Assembly: GCA_040220855.1 (NCBI GenBank)
Contig: JAVJVZ010000077.1
Location: forward strand, 1-64,000
From: JACKNG01 sp040220855
GTDB lineage: Bacteria; Pseudomonadota; Gammaproteobacteria; Ga0077536
Length of the DNA: 64,000 bases
Direction of reading: 5' to 3'
Part shown: positions 49,965 to 58,573 of the stretch, piece by piece
Layout of the letters: the number at the start of each line of letters is the position of its first letter
How positions within the stretch are numbered: the stretch's first letter is position 1
Made by a program: the position numbers and the translations under genes
Notes under the pieces: generated by a model
Told to the model about the DNA's origin: nothing
The model's database searches: none
The model's input: only the letters and a program-made list of their open reading frames with translations

Positions 49965-50444
49965 ATGCAGGTCTTCAGCGAATCCCTGCCGATGCGCCTC
50001 TACCGCGCGCTGAACGCGGTCATGCCGCGTTTTCGCGCGGTCTTCGCCGAGCACGGCCTGACCGAGCCCCAGTGGCGCGTGCTGCGCGTGCTGTGGGAGC
50101 ACGAGGAGGTCCCCTTCCGCGCGCTGGCCGCGGCGACGCTCGTGCCGGCGCCGAGCCTGGTCGGCGTGGTCGACCGCCTGCAGGCCGCCGGCCTGGTCAC
50201 GCGACGGCGCCCGGCGCGCGACCGCCGCCAGGCCCTGGTGCGCGCGACCGCGCAGGGCCTCGCGCTCGAGCGTGCGGTCACCCCGGCGGTCGAGCAGGTC
50301 TACGCCGAGTTGCGCGCCGCGCTCGCACCGGACATCCATGCCGGCCTCGTCGCCGGTCTCGACGCGCTCGCCGCACTCGAGCTGCCGGCGGTGCCGGCGG
50401 CACCACGGCAGCACAGACCCGTCACCGAAGGGGAGCACACATGA
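49965..50444 (+). CDS. HpaR-like MarR family regulator
   Basis: The 159-residue product is a MarR winged-helix regulator resembling HpaR, the repressor of homoprotocatechuate degradation. Characteristic is the N-terminal LPMRLYRALNAVMPRFRAVF and EHGLTEPQWRVLRVLWEHEE, then the recognition helix PSLVGVVDRLQAAGLVTRR and wing RPARDRRQALVRAT. It overlaps the downstream monooxygenase gene by four bases and has a palindrome before it. A paralogue with the same N-terminal signature lies at 63297-63860. The inducer is probably an aromatic acid, by analogy. Confidence 0.85.
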   Translation: MQVFSESLPMRLYRALNAVMPRFRAVFAEHGLTEPQWRVLRVLWEHEEVPFRALAAATLVPAPSLVGVVDRLQAAGLVTRRRPARDRRQALVRATAQGLALERAVTPAVEQVYAELRAALAPDIHAGLVAGLDALAALELPAVPAAPRQHRPVTEGEHT

Positions 50445-51901
50445 CTGCATCGACGTCCGGCACCGGCATCCGCACCGGCGCCCAGTACCTGGAGGGCCTG
50501 CGCGACGACCGCGACGTGTGGCTGCGCGGCGTGCGCGTCGGCGACGTCACCACCCATCCGGGCCTGAGCCGCGGCGCCCATACGCTGGCACGCTTCATGG
50601 ACCGCCAGTTCGACCCGGCCTACCAGGATCGCATCACCTTCGAGGAGAACGGCCGCCGCTACGCGATGTCCTTCCTGCTGCCGACATCGCGCGAGGACGT
50701 CAAACGCCGCGGCGACGCCTTCTACGAGTGGGCGACGTGGTCGAACGGCATGTTCGGTCGCACACCCGATTACAAGAACGCCTCGGTCACCGCCTTCGCC
50801 GGCAGCGCGGACTTCCTCGCCCAGGGGCGCCCCGAGTTCGCCGAGAACATGCGCGCCTTTTATCGCCACGTGCGTGACCACGACCGCGTGCTGACGCACA
50901 CGCTGGTCAATCCGACCTACAGCCATGCGCAGTATCGCGAGGGCAAGTACGACGACAAGGTCGCATTGCACGTGGTCAAGGAAACCGACGCCGGCATCGT
51001 GGTGCGCGGCGCGCGCCTGCTCGCCACCCTGGGTCCGCACGCCGACGAAATCGAGGTCTTCCCCTCGACCCTGCTCACCGCTTCGCAGGAGAACCTGCCG
51101 TTCGCCTTCGCCTTCGCCCTTCCCACCGCCACGCCCGGTGTGCGCATGATCTGCCGCGATTCCTACGACGACGACAAGTCGTGCTTCGATGCGCCCCTCG
51201 CCGCGCGCTTCGAAGAAATGGACGCGGTGGTCGTGTTCGACGACGTGCTGGTCCCGTGGGAGCGCGTGTTCATGTACCGCGACCCGCTGCTGTGCAACCG
51301 TGCCTTCGCCGAAACCAATGCGGTCATCCACATGATGCACCAGGTGGTGTGCGGCAAGCTCGCCAAGGCCGAATTCGTGGTCGGCCTCCTGTGCGCCATG
51401 GCCAGAGCCACCGGCAAGGACCGCGACATGAACGTCAAGGGGCAGATCGCCGAGGCCATGTGGGTGGCCGAAAGCGTGCGCGCCTTCCGCTACCAGGCCG
51501 AAGGCGAAGCGCACGCGGACCAGTACGGCCACTACATGCCGCTGCGCCGACCGCTCGACACCTCGCGCAATCTCTTTCCACGCCTCTACCCGCGCCTCGT
51601 CGAACTGGTCCAGCTGCTCGGCTCGAGTTCGCTGATGGCAACGCCCTGCGAAGCCGACCTCGCGGGCGACATCGCTGCCGACGTCGCGCGTTACTTCCAG
51701 ACCGAGAATCTCGCCAGCCGCGACCGCATCGCGCTGTTCCGTCTCGCGCACGACGTCGCCGTATCCGGCTTCGGCAACCGCCAGGTGCTCTACGAGCGCT
51801 TCTTCTTCGGGCCGCAGAACGTGATGGCGTCGATCTATTACGACCAGTACGACAAGGACGCCGCGGTCGCGCGCGTCGACGCCCTGCTCGCCGGGCGCTG
51901 A
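50441..51901 (+). CDS. 4-hydroxyphenylacetate 3-hydroxylase family oxygenase (HpaB-like)
   Basis: HpaB-type enzymes are FADH2-dependent monooxygenases that hydroxylate phenols ortho to the hydroxyl group, supplied with reduced flavin by a separate HpaC. The 486-residue product has the family start RTGAQYLEGLRDDRDVWLRG, RDHDRVLTHTLVNPTYSHAQ, ATLGPHADEIEVFPS, FDDVLVPWERVFMYRD and FGNRQVLYERFFFGPQNVMA. It is full length (family about 480-520). GGGGAG precedes the ATG. No hpaC is adjacent. The HpaR-like gene in the same operon supports hydroxyphenylacetate as substrate, but pyrrole and chlorophenol hydroxylases share the fold. Confidence 0.9.
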   Translation: MTASTSGTGIRTGAQYLEGLRDDRDVWLRGVRVGDVTTHPGLSRGAHTLARFMDRQFDPAYQDRITFEENGRRYAMSFLLPTSREDVKRRGDAFYEWATWSNGMFGRTPDYKNASVTAFAGSADFLAQGRPEFAENMRAFYRHVRDHDRVLTHTLVNPTYSHAQYREGKYDDKVALHVVKETDAGIVVRGARLLATLGPHADEIEVFPSTLLTASQENLPFAFAFALPTATPGVRMICRDSYDDDKSCFDAPLAARFEEMDAVVVFDDVLVPWERVFMYRDPLLCNRAFAETNAVIHMMHQVVCGKLAKAEFVVGLLCAMARATGKDRDMNVKGQIAEAMWVAESVRAFRYQAEGEAHADQYGHYMPLRRPLDTSRNLFPRLYPRLVELVQLLGSSSLMATPCEADLAGDIAADVARYFQTENLASRDRIALFRLAHDVAVSGFGNRQVLYERFFFGPQNVMASIYYDQYDKDAAVARVDALLAGR

Positions 51902-52009
51902 GCCTGCGCGCTTGATCGCGATCAAGCGCGCGCGCGGATCCGCGGCGCGGCGCCCACACGTCACGCCACGGTCATCAGGCTGCAACACGCAACGGCGCAG
52001 GATGGCGCC

Positions 52010-53794
52010 ATGTTCTTACGCGTGGTGCTCGTTGCGCTTCTCTCTACGCTGCTCGCGAGCGGCGACGCCCATGCGTGGTGGCACGATGACTGGCCCTATC
52101 GCAAGGCCATCACCATCGATCCCGCGAACCTTCCGGCAGGCAGTGCGGCAATTGATGACGCGACGGTGCTGCTGCGCCTCCACCCGGGCAACTTCGACTA
52201 CTTCTTCAACCTGCGCGAGGACGCCGGCGATCTGCGCTTCATCAGTGCAGACGACCTCACGGCCTATCCCTATCACGTCGAGCACTACGACGCCGCTGCC
52301 GGCATTGCCCTTGTATGGCTGCGCCTGCCGCGCGTCGCCGCCGACATGGCGCCGCTTTGGATGTACTACGGGAACCCGGAGGCACCGCCGGCGGATCTGC
52401 CCGCCGAGAGCGTGCGTCCCGACCGTGCGCTGACCCTGCATTTCGGCGAGAGTGGCGGGTCGCCACGTGACAGCTCGAGCTTCGGGCTCACGCCGGAAGT
52501 CTTCACCGCGCGCCTCGTCCCGAATGGCCTGATCGGCCGCGGCGCCCGCTTTGCGCAGGACTCGACGCTGGTGCTGCCGACCTCGCCGGTACTCGACCCA
52601 GGCGCCACGGGCGGTACGACTTTGAGCTTCTGGTTGTACCTCGACAGGCCAGCCGCGACCGATCACCGCTTACGCATCGTCGGCCACGCCGCGACGGACG
52701 GTGCACTCACGCTCGAGATCGACGATGGCATCCCGGTACTCAGCGTGCGAGATGCGGGCGCCACCCAGGAGCTGCGATCCGAACGTGCGCTCGCCTGGGA
52801 ACACTGGCATCACCTCGCGCTCACCCTCGATACCGAGGTCGGCCTCTATCTCGATGGAGAACGGGTCGCCAGCGGCGCAGCGCCGCAGGTTGCCACCAAC
52901 GGCATGCTCATCGCGGGCGCAACGCAGGACACCGGCGGCTTCAGCGGCCTGCTCGATGAACTCGCTTTCGACCGCCGTGTGCTGCCTGCGCATGAAATCG
53001 CTCTCGCGGCCGCGACGCAGGGACCCGAACGCGCCCTGCTGGCGCTCGGCGCCGACGAATCGCACGGCGGCGGCGAAGCGATCGCGGAGTATTTTTCGCT
53101 GTTCGCCTCGATGTTCACCTCGGTGCGTCCCGAAGGCTGGGTGATCCTGCTGCTGCTGGCCCTGCTCGGTCTCGCAGCGGTTGACGTGCTGCTCACCAAG
53201 GCTGTCGCGCTGGCACGCATCGAACGGGCCGACGCGCACTTCCTGGATGCTTTTGCCACCACGCGGCTCGACGATGACACGGCGGCCGACGGGCTCGGCG
53301 CGGACGGCAACCAGCAGACCCGTCACTCGAGCTTGCTGCGCGTCTACCGCGCCGGGCTCGGCGAGTGGAAGCTCGCCGTAGGCGATGCATCGACACATCA
53401 CGGTGGTGCCGCGGCGGTGGGCTTGCTCGACGCCGTGCGCGCCGGCCTGGAAGCGGCGCTCGTGGCCGAAACCGAACGCCTCAATGCGCGCCTCGTGGTG
53501 CTCACACTCGCGGTCAGCGGCGGCCCCTTCCTCGGCCTGCTCGGTACCGTGCTCGGCGTCATGATCACCTTCGCCTCGATTGCCGCGCAGGGTGAGGTCA
53601 ACGTCAACACCATCGCGCCCGGCGTTGCTGCCGCGCTCACCACCACGGTGATGGGGCTGGTCGTCGCGATTCCCGCGATGTTCGGCTACAACTATCTCGC
53701 CGGGCGCATCACGCGGCGTATCACCGGCATGGAAGTCTTCGCCGAGCAGCTGCTCAGTCGTCTCGCCCGGCGACTCGCCCGGGCGGCGCCCTGA
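52010..53794 (+). CDS. DUF2341/LamG-like domain protein fused to ExbB/TolQ proton channel
   Basis: The 594-residue product has a Sec signal (MFLRVVLVALLSTLLASGDAHA, 1-22) and a periplasmic DUF2341 domain starting WWHDDWPYRKAITIDP (about 23-125). A concanavalin/LamG-like domain follows (about 140-335, with TTLSFWLYLD and GLYLDGERVASG). After it come three membrane helices of a MotA/TolQ/ExbB channel: TM1 about 375-396, TM2 with GGPFLGLLGTVLGVMITF near 500-517, TM3 with APGVAAALTTTVMGLVVAIP near 536-555. ExbD and TonB-like genes follow, so it should power an outer-membrane transporter. The fused periplasmic carbohydrate-binding-like module is unusual for ExbB. Confidence 0.88.
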   Translation: MFLRVVLVALLSTLLASGDAHAWWHDDWPYRKAITIDPANLPAGSAAIDDATVLLRLHPGNFDYFFNLREDAGDLRFISADDLTAYPYHVEHYDAAAGIALVWLRLPRVAADMAPLWMYYGNPEAPPADLPAESVRPDRALTLHFGESGGSPRDSSSFGLTPEVFTARLVPNGLIGRGARFAQDSTLVLPTSPVLDPGATGGTTLSFWLYLDRPAATDHRLRIVGHAATDGALTLEIDDGIPVLSVRDAGATQELRSERALAWEHWHHLALTLDTEVGLYLDGERVASGAAPQVATNGMLIAGATQDTGGFSGLLDELAFDRRVLPAHEIALAAATQGPERALLALGADESHGGGEAIAEYFSLFASMFTSVRPEGWVILLLLALLGLAAVDVLLTKAVALARIERADAHFLDAFATTRLDDDTAADGLGADGNQQTRHSSLLRVYRAGLGEWKLAVGDASTHHGGAAAVGLLDAVRAGLEAALVAETERLNARLVVLTLAVSGGPFLGLLGTVLGVMITFASIAAQGEVNVNTIAPGVAAALTTTVMGLVVAIPAMFGYNYLAGRITRRITGMEVFAEQLLSRLARRLARAAP

Positions 53795-53798
53795 ACCG

Positions 53799-54203
53799 AT
53801 GCGACGACGTACCCGCCCGCACGTCTACGACGAGCTCAACGTGACGCCGTTGATGGATCTCGCGTGGACGCTGCTGATTGTCTTCATCATCATGGCGACC
53901 GCCACGGTGCAGGGGATCACGGTCGACCTGCCCAAGGCGAGCGATGCACCGAGTCTGGCCAGACCACAGACACGCGCCATCACCATCACCGGCGACGGCC
54001 GCGTGTTCCTCGATTCGACCCGCGTCACCCTCAGCGAGCTCGAGCAGCGACTGCGCGACCTGCGTGCGGCCAATCCCGACCTGCCGGTGGTGGTCAAGGG
54101 CGATGCCGCGCTGCGCTACGACACCGTCATCGAGGTACTCGATCTCGTCAAGCGCCTCAAGATCCGCAACCTCGGGCTGGTCACGGCCCGCCTCGTGCGG
54201 TAA
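53799..54203 (+). CDS. exbD: ExbD/TolR family biopolymer transport protein
   Basis: The 134-residue protein has the ExbD layout: a short basic cytoplasmic start, LNVTPLMDLAWTLLIVFIIM with the proton-carrying Asp at about residue 20, and a periplasmic domain of the ExbD type (ITVDLPKASDA, ITITGDGRVFLDS, VVVKGDAALRYDTVIEVLDL). It begins four bases after the ExbB fusion gene. Together with that protein and the TonB-like product it should form a TonB energy-transducing complex in the inner membrane. Confidence 0.93.
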   Translation: MRRRTRPHVYDELNVTPLMDLAWTLLIVFIIMATATVQGITVDLPKASDAPSLARPQTRAITITGDGRVFLDSTRVTLSELEQRLRDLRAANPDLPVVVKGDAALRYDTVIEVLDLVKRLKIRNLGLVTARLVR

Positions 54204-54350
54204 CGCCCGGGACAGTATCGTGTCGAGAGACGATGAGCACGTTGCGAGTCGGGCAATCGAGGCCCTGGCGACAGTGGAGGCGCCGGCAGGTGCGCGTGCG
54301 CGCGGCGAGTCGGCCGCGCGACCGTGCGTCATCGCTGCGCGAGGCAACGG

Positions 54351-55085
54351 GTGCTGACGAACAGGCAGCACGAGGAACTGTGCGGCTTGCCGCCCACCGG
54401 GAAGCCTTTGCACCGGGCCCCGTCTGGCAGCCATGTCGGTGCACTGCGTCTTGGCATCGGTATGACGCTGGCCGCGCTGATTGCCTGGCTTGCCTGGATG
54501 TCGCTGCAGCTCGAGCGCCCACGCGAATCGCCGGTACAGGCGATCTCGGTACTCGACCAGCCGCTGCCCGACCCGCTCGAGCCGGAACCCGAACCGGAAC
54601 CGGTGCAGGAGTACGAAGAGCCTGCCGCCAGCGAGGAGTTCGTCGAGCTCACCGCGGCACCGGTCGACATCGGCAATACGCTCGACGACGCACTCGGCGT
54701 GGATGCCGATGGCAGCGGTGGCGGCGACGGCTTCGGCTTGCGTGCAAAGCGTGGCGGACGTGCCCTCATCGGCGCCGAACACGGTACCGCCGACGATCCG
54801 GCCGCGGCGTGGCGCGGCTTTGCGACGCTCGTCGCCAAACGCCTCGAGCGGCTCCTCAACGCCAATGGCGCGGTACGCGCGGCCGACTACGACCTGCGCG
54901 TACGCCTGTGGCTGGCCGCCGACGGCCGTGTCGCTCGCGTCGAGCTGGCCGGCTCGAGCGGCATGGCCGCGGTCGACGCCGCTATCGTCAACGTCCTCGA
55001 GGACCAGGCCGGCACGCTCGGCGAACCACCCCCGGATATGCCGCAGCCGGTCAACATCCGCGTCCGCTCACGCAGCGCGGGCTGA
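54351..55085 (+). CDS. TonB-like energy transducer
   Basis: The 244-residue product has a cytoplasmic segment, one membrane helix (LRLGIGMTLAALIAWLAWMS, about 34-53), a proline/acidic stretch with repeated EPEP, a Gly/Asp linker and a C-terminal domain (DYDLRVRLWLAADGRVARVE, then a predicted two-strand, two-helix TonB_C-like end). I chose the GTG at 54351 after GAGGCAACGG; a GTG at 54324 would add nine residues. The gap of 147 bases after exbD is the largest in this set. Its end overlaps the convergent LysR gene by 18 bases. Confidence 0.75.
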   Translation: MLTNRQHEELCGLPPTGKPLHRAPSGSHVGALRLGIGMTLAALIAWLAWMSLQLERPRESPVQAISVLDQPLPDPLEPEPEPEPVQEYEEPAASEEFVELTAAPVDIGNTLDDALGVDADGSGGGDGFGLRAKRGGRALIGAEHGTADDPAAAWRGFATLVAKRLERLLNANGAVRAADYDLRVRLWLAADGRVARVELAGSSGMAAVDAAIVNVLEDQAGTLGEPPPDMPQPVNIRVRSRSAG

Positions 55086-55997
55086 GCGCGCCGCGGCGTC
55101 GAGCTCGAAGCGGGCGCGCGCCCGATCGGTGATACAGCGCGCGGCCGGGTGGCTGAGGCGCCGCTCGGGCGAGATCGCGACGTAGCTCTCGGTGACGCCG
55201 TCGAGCACGCCGACGGGGCGCACGCCGTACATGCGACCAAGGTGATCGGTCAGCTGCACCGGGGCGGGGAACAGCCCCGCACCGGCCGCTGCGAAGGCCT
55301 TCATCAGCGCGCTGTCGTCGAACTCCGCAATCACCCGCGGCCTGATCTCATGCTGCTCGAACCAATCCTCGACGTGCCGGCGCAGCGCGCTCGAGTGTTC
55401 CGGTAACAGCATCGGCGCGTCGTCGAGCGCGAGCGGGAAACGTCGCTGATAGCGCCTCGCCAACTTCGCTGGCGCGAACAAGGCAATCGGGCTCTCGCCC
55501 AGCGCATGGTTGTAGGCACGCACGCTGAGGCCGGTGGGGATGGGTCGATCGGACAGCACCAGGTCGAGCCGCGAGACGGCGAGGTCGGCGAGCAGCTTGT
55601 CGAGATCGCCCTCACGGCAGACCAGGCGCACGCGCTCCTCGAGTGCCAGCACCGGCTGCAGGATCTCGCGCGCGACGAGCTTGGCGATCGAGTTCACGAC
55701 ACCGACGTTGAAAGTCTCCGGCATCCCGGCATCGGCGCTCTTCATGCGCCGCGTGAGCTCGGCGCCAAGGGTGAAGATGTCGTCGGCATACTGTTGCACG
55801 ATATGACCCGCGTCGGTCAGCGCCAGTCCGCGACCGGCGCGACGGAAGAGCGGCTTGCCGATGACCTGTTCGAGGGCCTTGACCTGGCCGCTGACGGTCT
55901 GTGGCGCGAGATGGAGAACCTCGGCCGCGCGGGCGACGCTGCCTTCGCGCGCCACGGTCCAGAAATAGAGCACGTGGTTGTAGTTGAGGTGGCGCAT
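55068..55997 (-). CDS. LysR family regulator, NhaR-like
   Basis: The 309-residue product has the LysR helix-turn-helix (LNYNHVLYFWTVAREGSVAR, AAEVLHLAPQTVSGQVKALE) and an effector domain. Both the start RHLNYNHVLYFW and FRRAGRGLALTDAGHIVQQY resemble NhaR, the Na+-responsive regulator of sodium/proton antiporters. No antiporter gene is beside it. It is tail-to-tail with the TonB-like gene and 103 bases downstream of another LysR gene on the same strand. Targets are not evident from the sequence. Confidence 0.88.
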   Translation of the reverse strand: MRHLNYNHVLYFWTVAREGSVARAAEVLHLAPQTVSGQVKALEQVIGKPLFRRAGRGLALTDAGHIVQQYADDIFTLGAELTRRMKSADAGMPETFNVGVVNSIAKLVAREILQPVLALEERVRLVCREGDLDKLLADLAVSRLDLVLSDRPIPTGLSVRAYNHALGESPIALFAPAKLARRYQRRFPLALDDAPMLLPEHSSALRRHVEDWFEQHEIRPRVIAEFDDSALMKAFAAAGAGLFPAPVQLTDHLGRMYGVRPVGVLDGVTESYVAISPERRLSHPAARCITDRARARFELDAAARSARAA

Positions 55998-56100
55998 CAG
56001 AACAGCTCCGCGGGAGACGGTGGGCAGTAGCGGCCAGTATACGGAATATCCTTAGCAACAGATCAGATACTCCGTTTTTCCCGCAAGCGCGCCAAGCCCT

Positions 56101-56955
56101 TCAGGTCGACTCGAGCGCATGCACGATATGCTCGTACAGCTTCTGTACCGGCTGCGAAGGACGCCGTGCCTTCATGCACAAGGCAATCTCGGTATCCGGC
56201 AGGTCTGGCATGTCCTCGTTCTCGCCGAGCACCTGATAGCCCGCCGGCACCATGTCGCGCGGCAGGATGGTCACCCCGAGCCCGGCGCGCACTGCGGCAA
56301 GGCTGCCGGCAAGGCTCGTGCTCTGGTAGGCGATGCGCCATGGACGCGCCGCCCCCTCGAGCGCACCGATGGCGCGCTCGCGGTAGACGCAGGGCTCGGG
56401 CGACACCACCAGCGAGACCTCCTCGGCGAGCGCCGCCACACCGTAGGCATCGCACACCCACACCAGGGGCTCGCGCCATACGCGCGTACCCATCGAAGCA
56501 CCCATGGGATCGCGCTTGAGCAGCACGAGGTCGTGCTGTCCCGCGCGGAACTGGCGCTCGAGCCGACGCGTCAGCTCGCAGGTCACTTCCAGGCGCACGC
56601 GCGGATGGGCGCGGCTGAATGCCGCGAGCACCTGCGGCAGGTGGCTGGTCGCGAAATCCTCTGGCGTACCGAGCCGCACGCGTCCTTCGAGTTCCGGCTC
56701 GGCGAGGCGCGACAGCAGATCGTCGGAGAGTCGTAAGAGTTCACGCCCACGCTCCAGCAGGAGTTCGCCGTGCGGCGTCAACGCGAGTTTGCGCGTGTCG
56801 CGCGTGATGAGCGTCTGGCCGAGTTGCTCCTCGAGCTTCTTGAGCTGTGCGCTGACCGTCGATTGCGTCTTGTTGAGACGCTCGGCGGCACGCGTGAAAC
56901 CGCCGGTCTCGACGATCGCGACGAAGGTACGCAACGGGTCCAACTCGAGGTGCAT
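56101..56955 (-). CDS. LysR family regulator divergent from the dab operon
   Basis: The 284-residue LysR protein has the N-terminal helix-turn-helix LRTFVAIVETGGFTRAAERL and TQSTVSAQLKKLEEQLGQTL, then an effector-binding domain with GVTILPRDMVPAGYQVLGEN. It is transcribed away from dabB. A LysR box (ATC-N9-GAT, 56990-57004) lies 34 bases from its start. LysR genes are known beside other bacterial dabBA operons, so it probably regulates inorganic carbon uptake. The effector is unknown. Confidence 0.9.
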   Translation of the reverse strand: MHLELDPLRTFVAIVETGGFTRAAERLNKTQSTVSAQLKKLEEQLGQTLITRDTRKLALTPHGELLLERGRELLRLSDDLLSRLAEPELEGRVRLGTPEDFATSHLPQVLAAFSRAHPRVRLEVTCELTRRLERQFRAGQHDLVLLKRDPMGASMGTRVWREPLVWVCDAYGVAALAEEVSLVVSPEPCVYRERAIGALEGAARPWRIAYQSTSLAGSLAAVRAGLGVTILPRDMVPAGYQVLGENEDMPDLPDTEIALCMKARRPSQPVQKLYEHIVHALEST

Positions 56956-56989
56956 GGAATGCTCCGGGCTCTGGTCGACCTGATGATTT

Positions 56990-57004
56990 ATCGTGTTTAA
57001 CGAT
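56990..57004. promoter_or_regulatory. LysR-type operator between the LysR gene and dabB
   Basis: ATCGTGTTTAACGAT is a perfect ATCGT-N5-ACGAT palindrome with the T-N11-A core of LysR boxes, in the A+T-rich part of the 144-base divergent gap. It lies 34 bases from the lysR start and 95 bases before dabB, the expected place for autoregulation and activation. Confidence 0.7.
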
Positions 57005-57099
57005 GCTATTTAGTTTTTTTATTCGTTTCAACAATCTTGCTGCACTGCCCATACTGCGCGCCGTCACCACCCCGGTGGCCTGTCATGGAGATTCGCGGT

Positions 57100-58557
57100 A
57101 TGTCAGAACTCGTCCAGGGCGCACTCGCGCTCGTCGTCATCGGCCTGCTCGTCATTGCCCTCGTCGCGCCCGCCGCGCCGCTGCGCGCGCTGCGCGCGGC
57201 GAGTCGACTGGCGGGCGTGGCCGCAGTAGGGGCGCTCGCCGCCATCAGCGTGGCGCCCGCCGATTCGTTCACGCGCACTTCACTGCTGCTGCTCGTTCTC
57301 GCCGCCACGCTGGCCTGCGCGGTGCTCGCCTTCTCGGTGCGGCACATGCGTGGCGACCGTCACCTGGACGCCTACGCGCGCGGCGTCGTGCTGCTCGCTG
57401 CGGCCACCCTGCTCGGCGCCGGCACCGACGACATGGTGGTCTTCGCTGCCGCCTGGCTGGCCGCGTCGCGGATTGTCGTCGAACTCATCGCGCAAACGGC
57501 AGCGCCGGAGCAGGCGACGCGCGCCGCGGCCAGTGCCCGCGGGAGCTTTCGACTCGGCGACGCCGCACTGGTGATCACCGTTCTGCTCGCGGCACTCGCC
57601 TGTGCGGACTCCGGCTTCGCGGCTCTGGCCAATGCCGACGCCGCGGCCGCACCCTTTCTTCAGGCTGCGGCCGCCGCTCTGCTCGTCGCCATCGTCGTGC
57701 GCAGCGCGGCGCTGCCGGCGCAGCGCTGGCTGCTCGCCTCGACAGCGGCGCCAACGCCGGTGTGTGCACTGTTGCACGCAGGCTTCGTCAACGCCGGCGG
57801 CATCGCCGCGCTCAAGTTCGCACCCCTGCTCACGGCCGCGCCGCTGGCATTGTTCGCACTGCTGGCTGGCGGCATCGCCGCGATCCTCGGCGGTACCGCG
57901 ATCGGACTCGTGCGCGCCGACGTCAAGGGCCGCCTGGCCGGTTCGACCGTCGCACAGATGGGTTACATGCTGGTCCAGTGCGGTCTCGGCGCCTTCGCCC
58001 ATGCGCTGTTTCATATCCTCGCGCACGGGGTGTTCAAGGCGCACGCGTTCCTGCGCGCGAATGGTGAGATCGGCGTAGCCGGCAACGCCGCCAGCACGCC
58101 TGCACGTGGCACCGAGTGGCTCATGTTGCTGCCGAGCCTGCTGTTCTTCGCCGCCTGGGGCCTCACCGACCTCGCGCTCGCCGACCTCGTGTTGTTGAGC
58201 TTCGCGGCCACGCTGGGTATCGAGGCGCTGAGCCTTGCCTGGCGTCGCGGCTGCCTGCCGCAGGGCGTCCTGCGCGCACTCGCGGTAACCATACCGGCAC
58301 TGCTCGCCGCTGTCGTCGTACATCACCTGCTGCCGACCGTCGTGGCGGCGCCGCTGCCGATTGCACCCAGCGCCCACCTGCTCGGGGCGATGCTCGGCGT
58401 GCTGTCCATCCTCGCCTACCTGCGTGCGGCGCGGGTGGCGCTGCCGGATGCTCTGCACGCCGCGCTGCTGCGCCTGGCTAACGCGCACCCGCCGCAACGC
58501 GCACGGCTTGCGCCGCTCCCACTCGCGACGCTGCGTGCCGCGCGGCGTTCGTCCTGA
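57100..58557 (+). CDS. dabB: DabB, NuoL-like cation channel subunit of a dissolved inorganic carbon transporter
   Basis: DabB is a proton-conducting antiporter-like membrane protein that powers CO2/bicarbonate accumulation by DabA. The 485-residue product has about 13 helices of the NuoL/MrpA type, with RSAALPAQRWLLASTAAPTP, VCALLHAGFVNAGGIAALKF, STVAQMGYMLVQCGLGAFAH and FHILAHGVFKAHAFL carrying the conserved Lys and His. I prefer the ATG at 57100, which has GGAG nine bases upstream, over 57085 and 57037. It is 16 bases before dabA. Confidence 0.88.
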   Translation: MSELVQGALALVVIGLLVIALVAPAAPLRALRAASRLAGVAAVGALAAISVAPADSFTRTSLLLLVLAATLACAVLAFSVRHMRGDRHLDAYARGVVLLAAATLLGAGTDDMVVFAAAWLAASRIVVELIAQTAAPEQATRAAASARGSFRLGDAALVITVLLAALACADSGFAALANADAAAAPFLQAAAAALLVAIVVRSAALPAQRWLLASTAAPTPVCALLHAGFVNAGGIAALKFAPLLTAAPLALFALLAGGIAAILGGTAIGLVRADVKGRLAGSTVAQMGYMLVQCGLGAFAHALFHILAHGVFKAHAFLRANGEIGVAGNAASTPARGTEWLMLLPSLLFFAAWGLTDLALADLVLLSFAATLGIEALSLAWRRGCLPQGVLRALAVTIPALLAAVVVHHLLPTVVAAPLPIAPSAHLLGAMLGVLSILAYLRAARVALPDALHAALLRLANAHPPQRARLAPLPLATLRAARRSS

Positions 58558-58573
58558 CCAGAGGAGACAGACC

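Noticed and set aside
54204..54350. Possible small gene between exbD and the TonB-like gene
   Set aside because: No start with a ribosome site, no convincing codon pattern. It is more likely a spacer or an N-terminal extension of the TonB-like protein.
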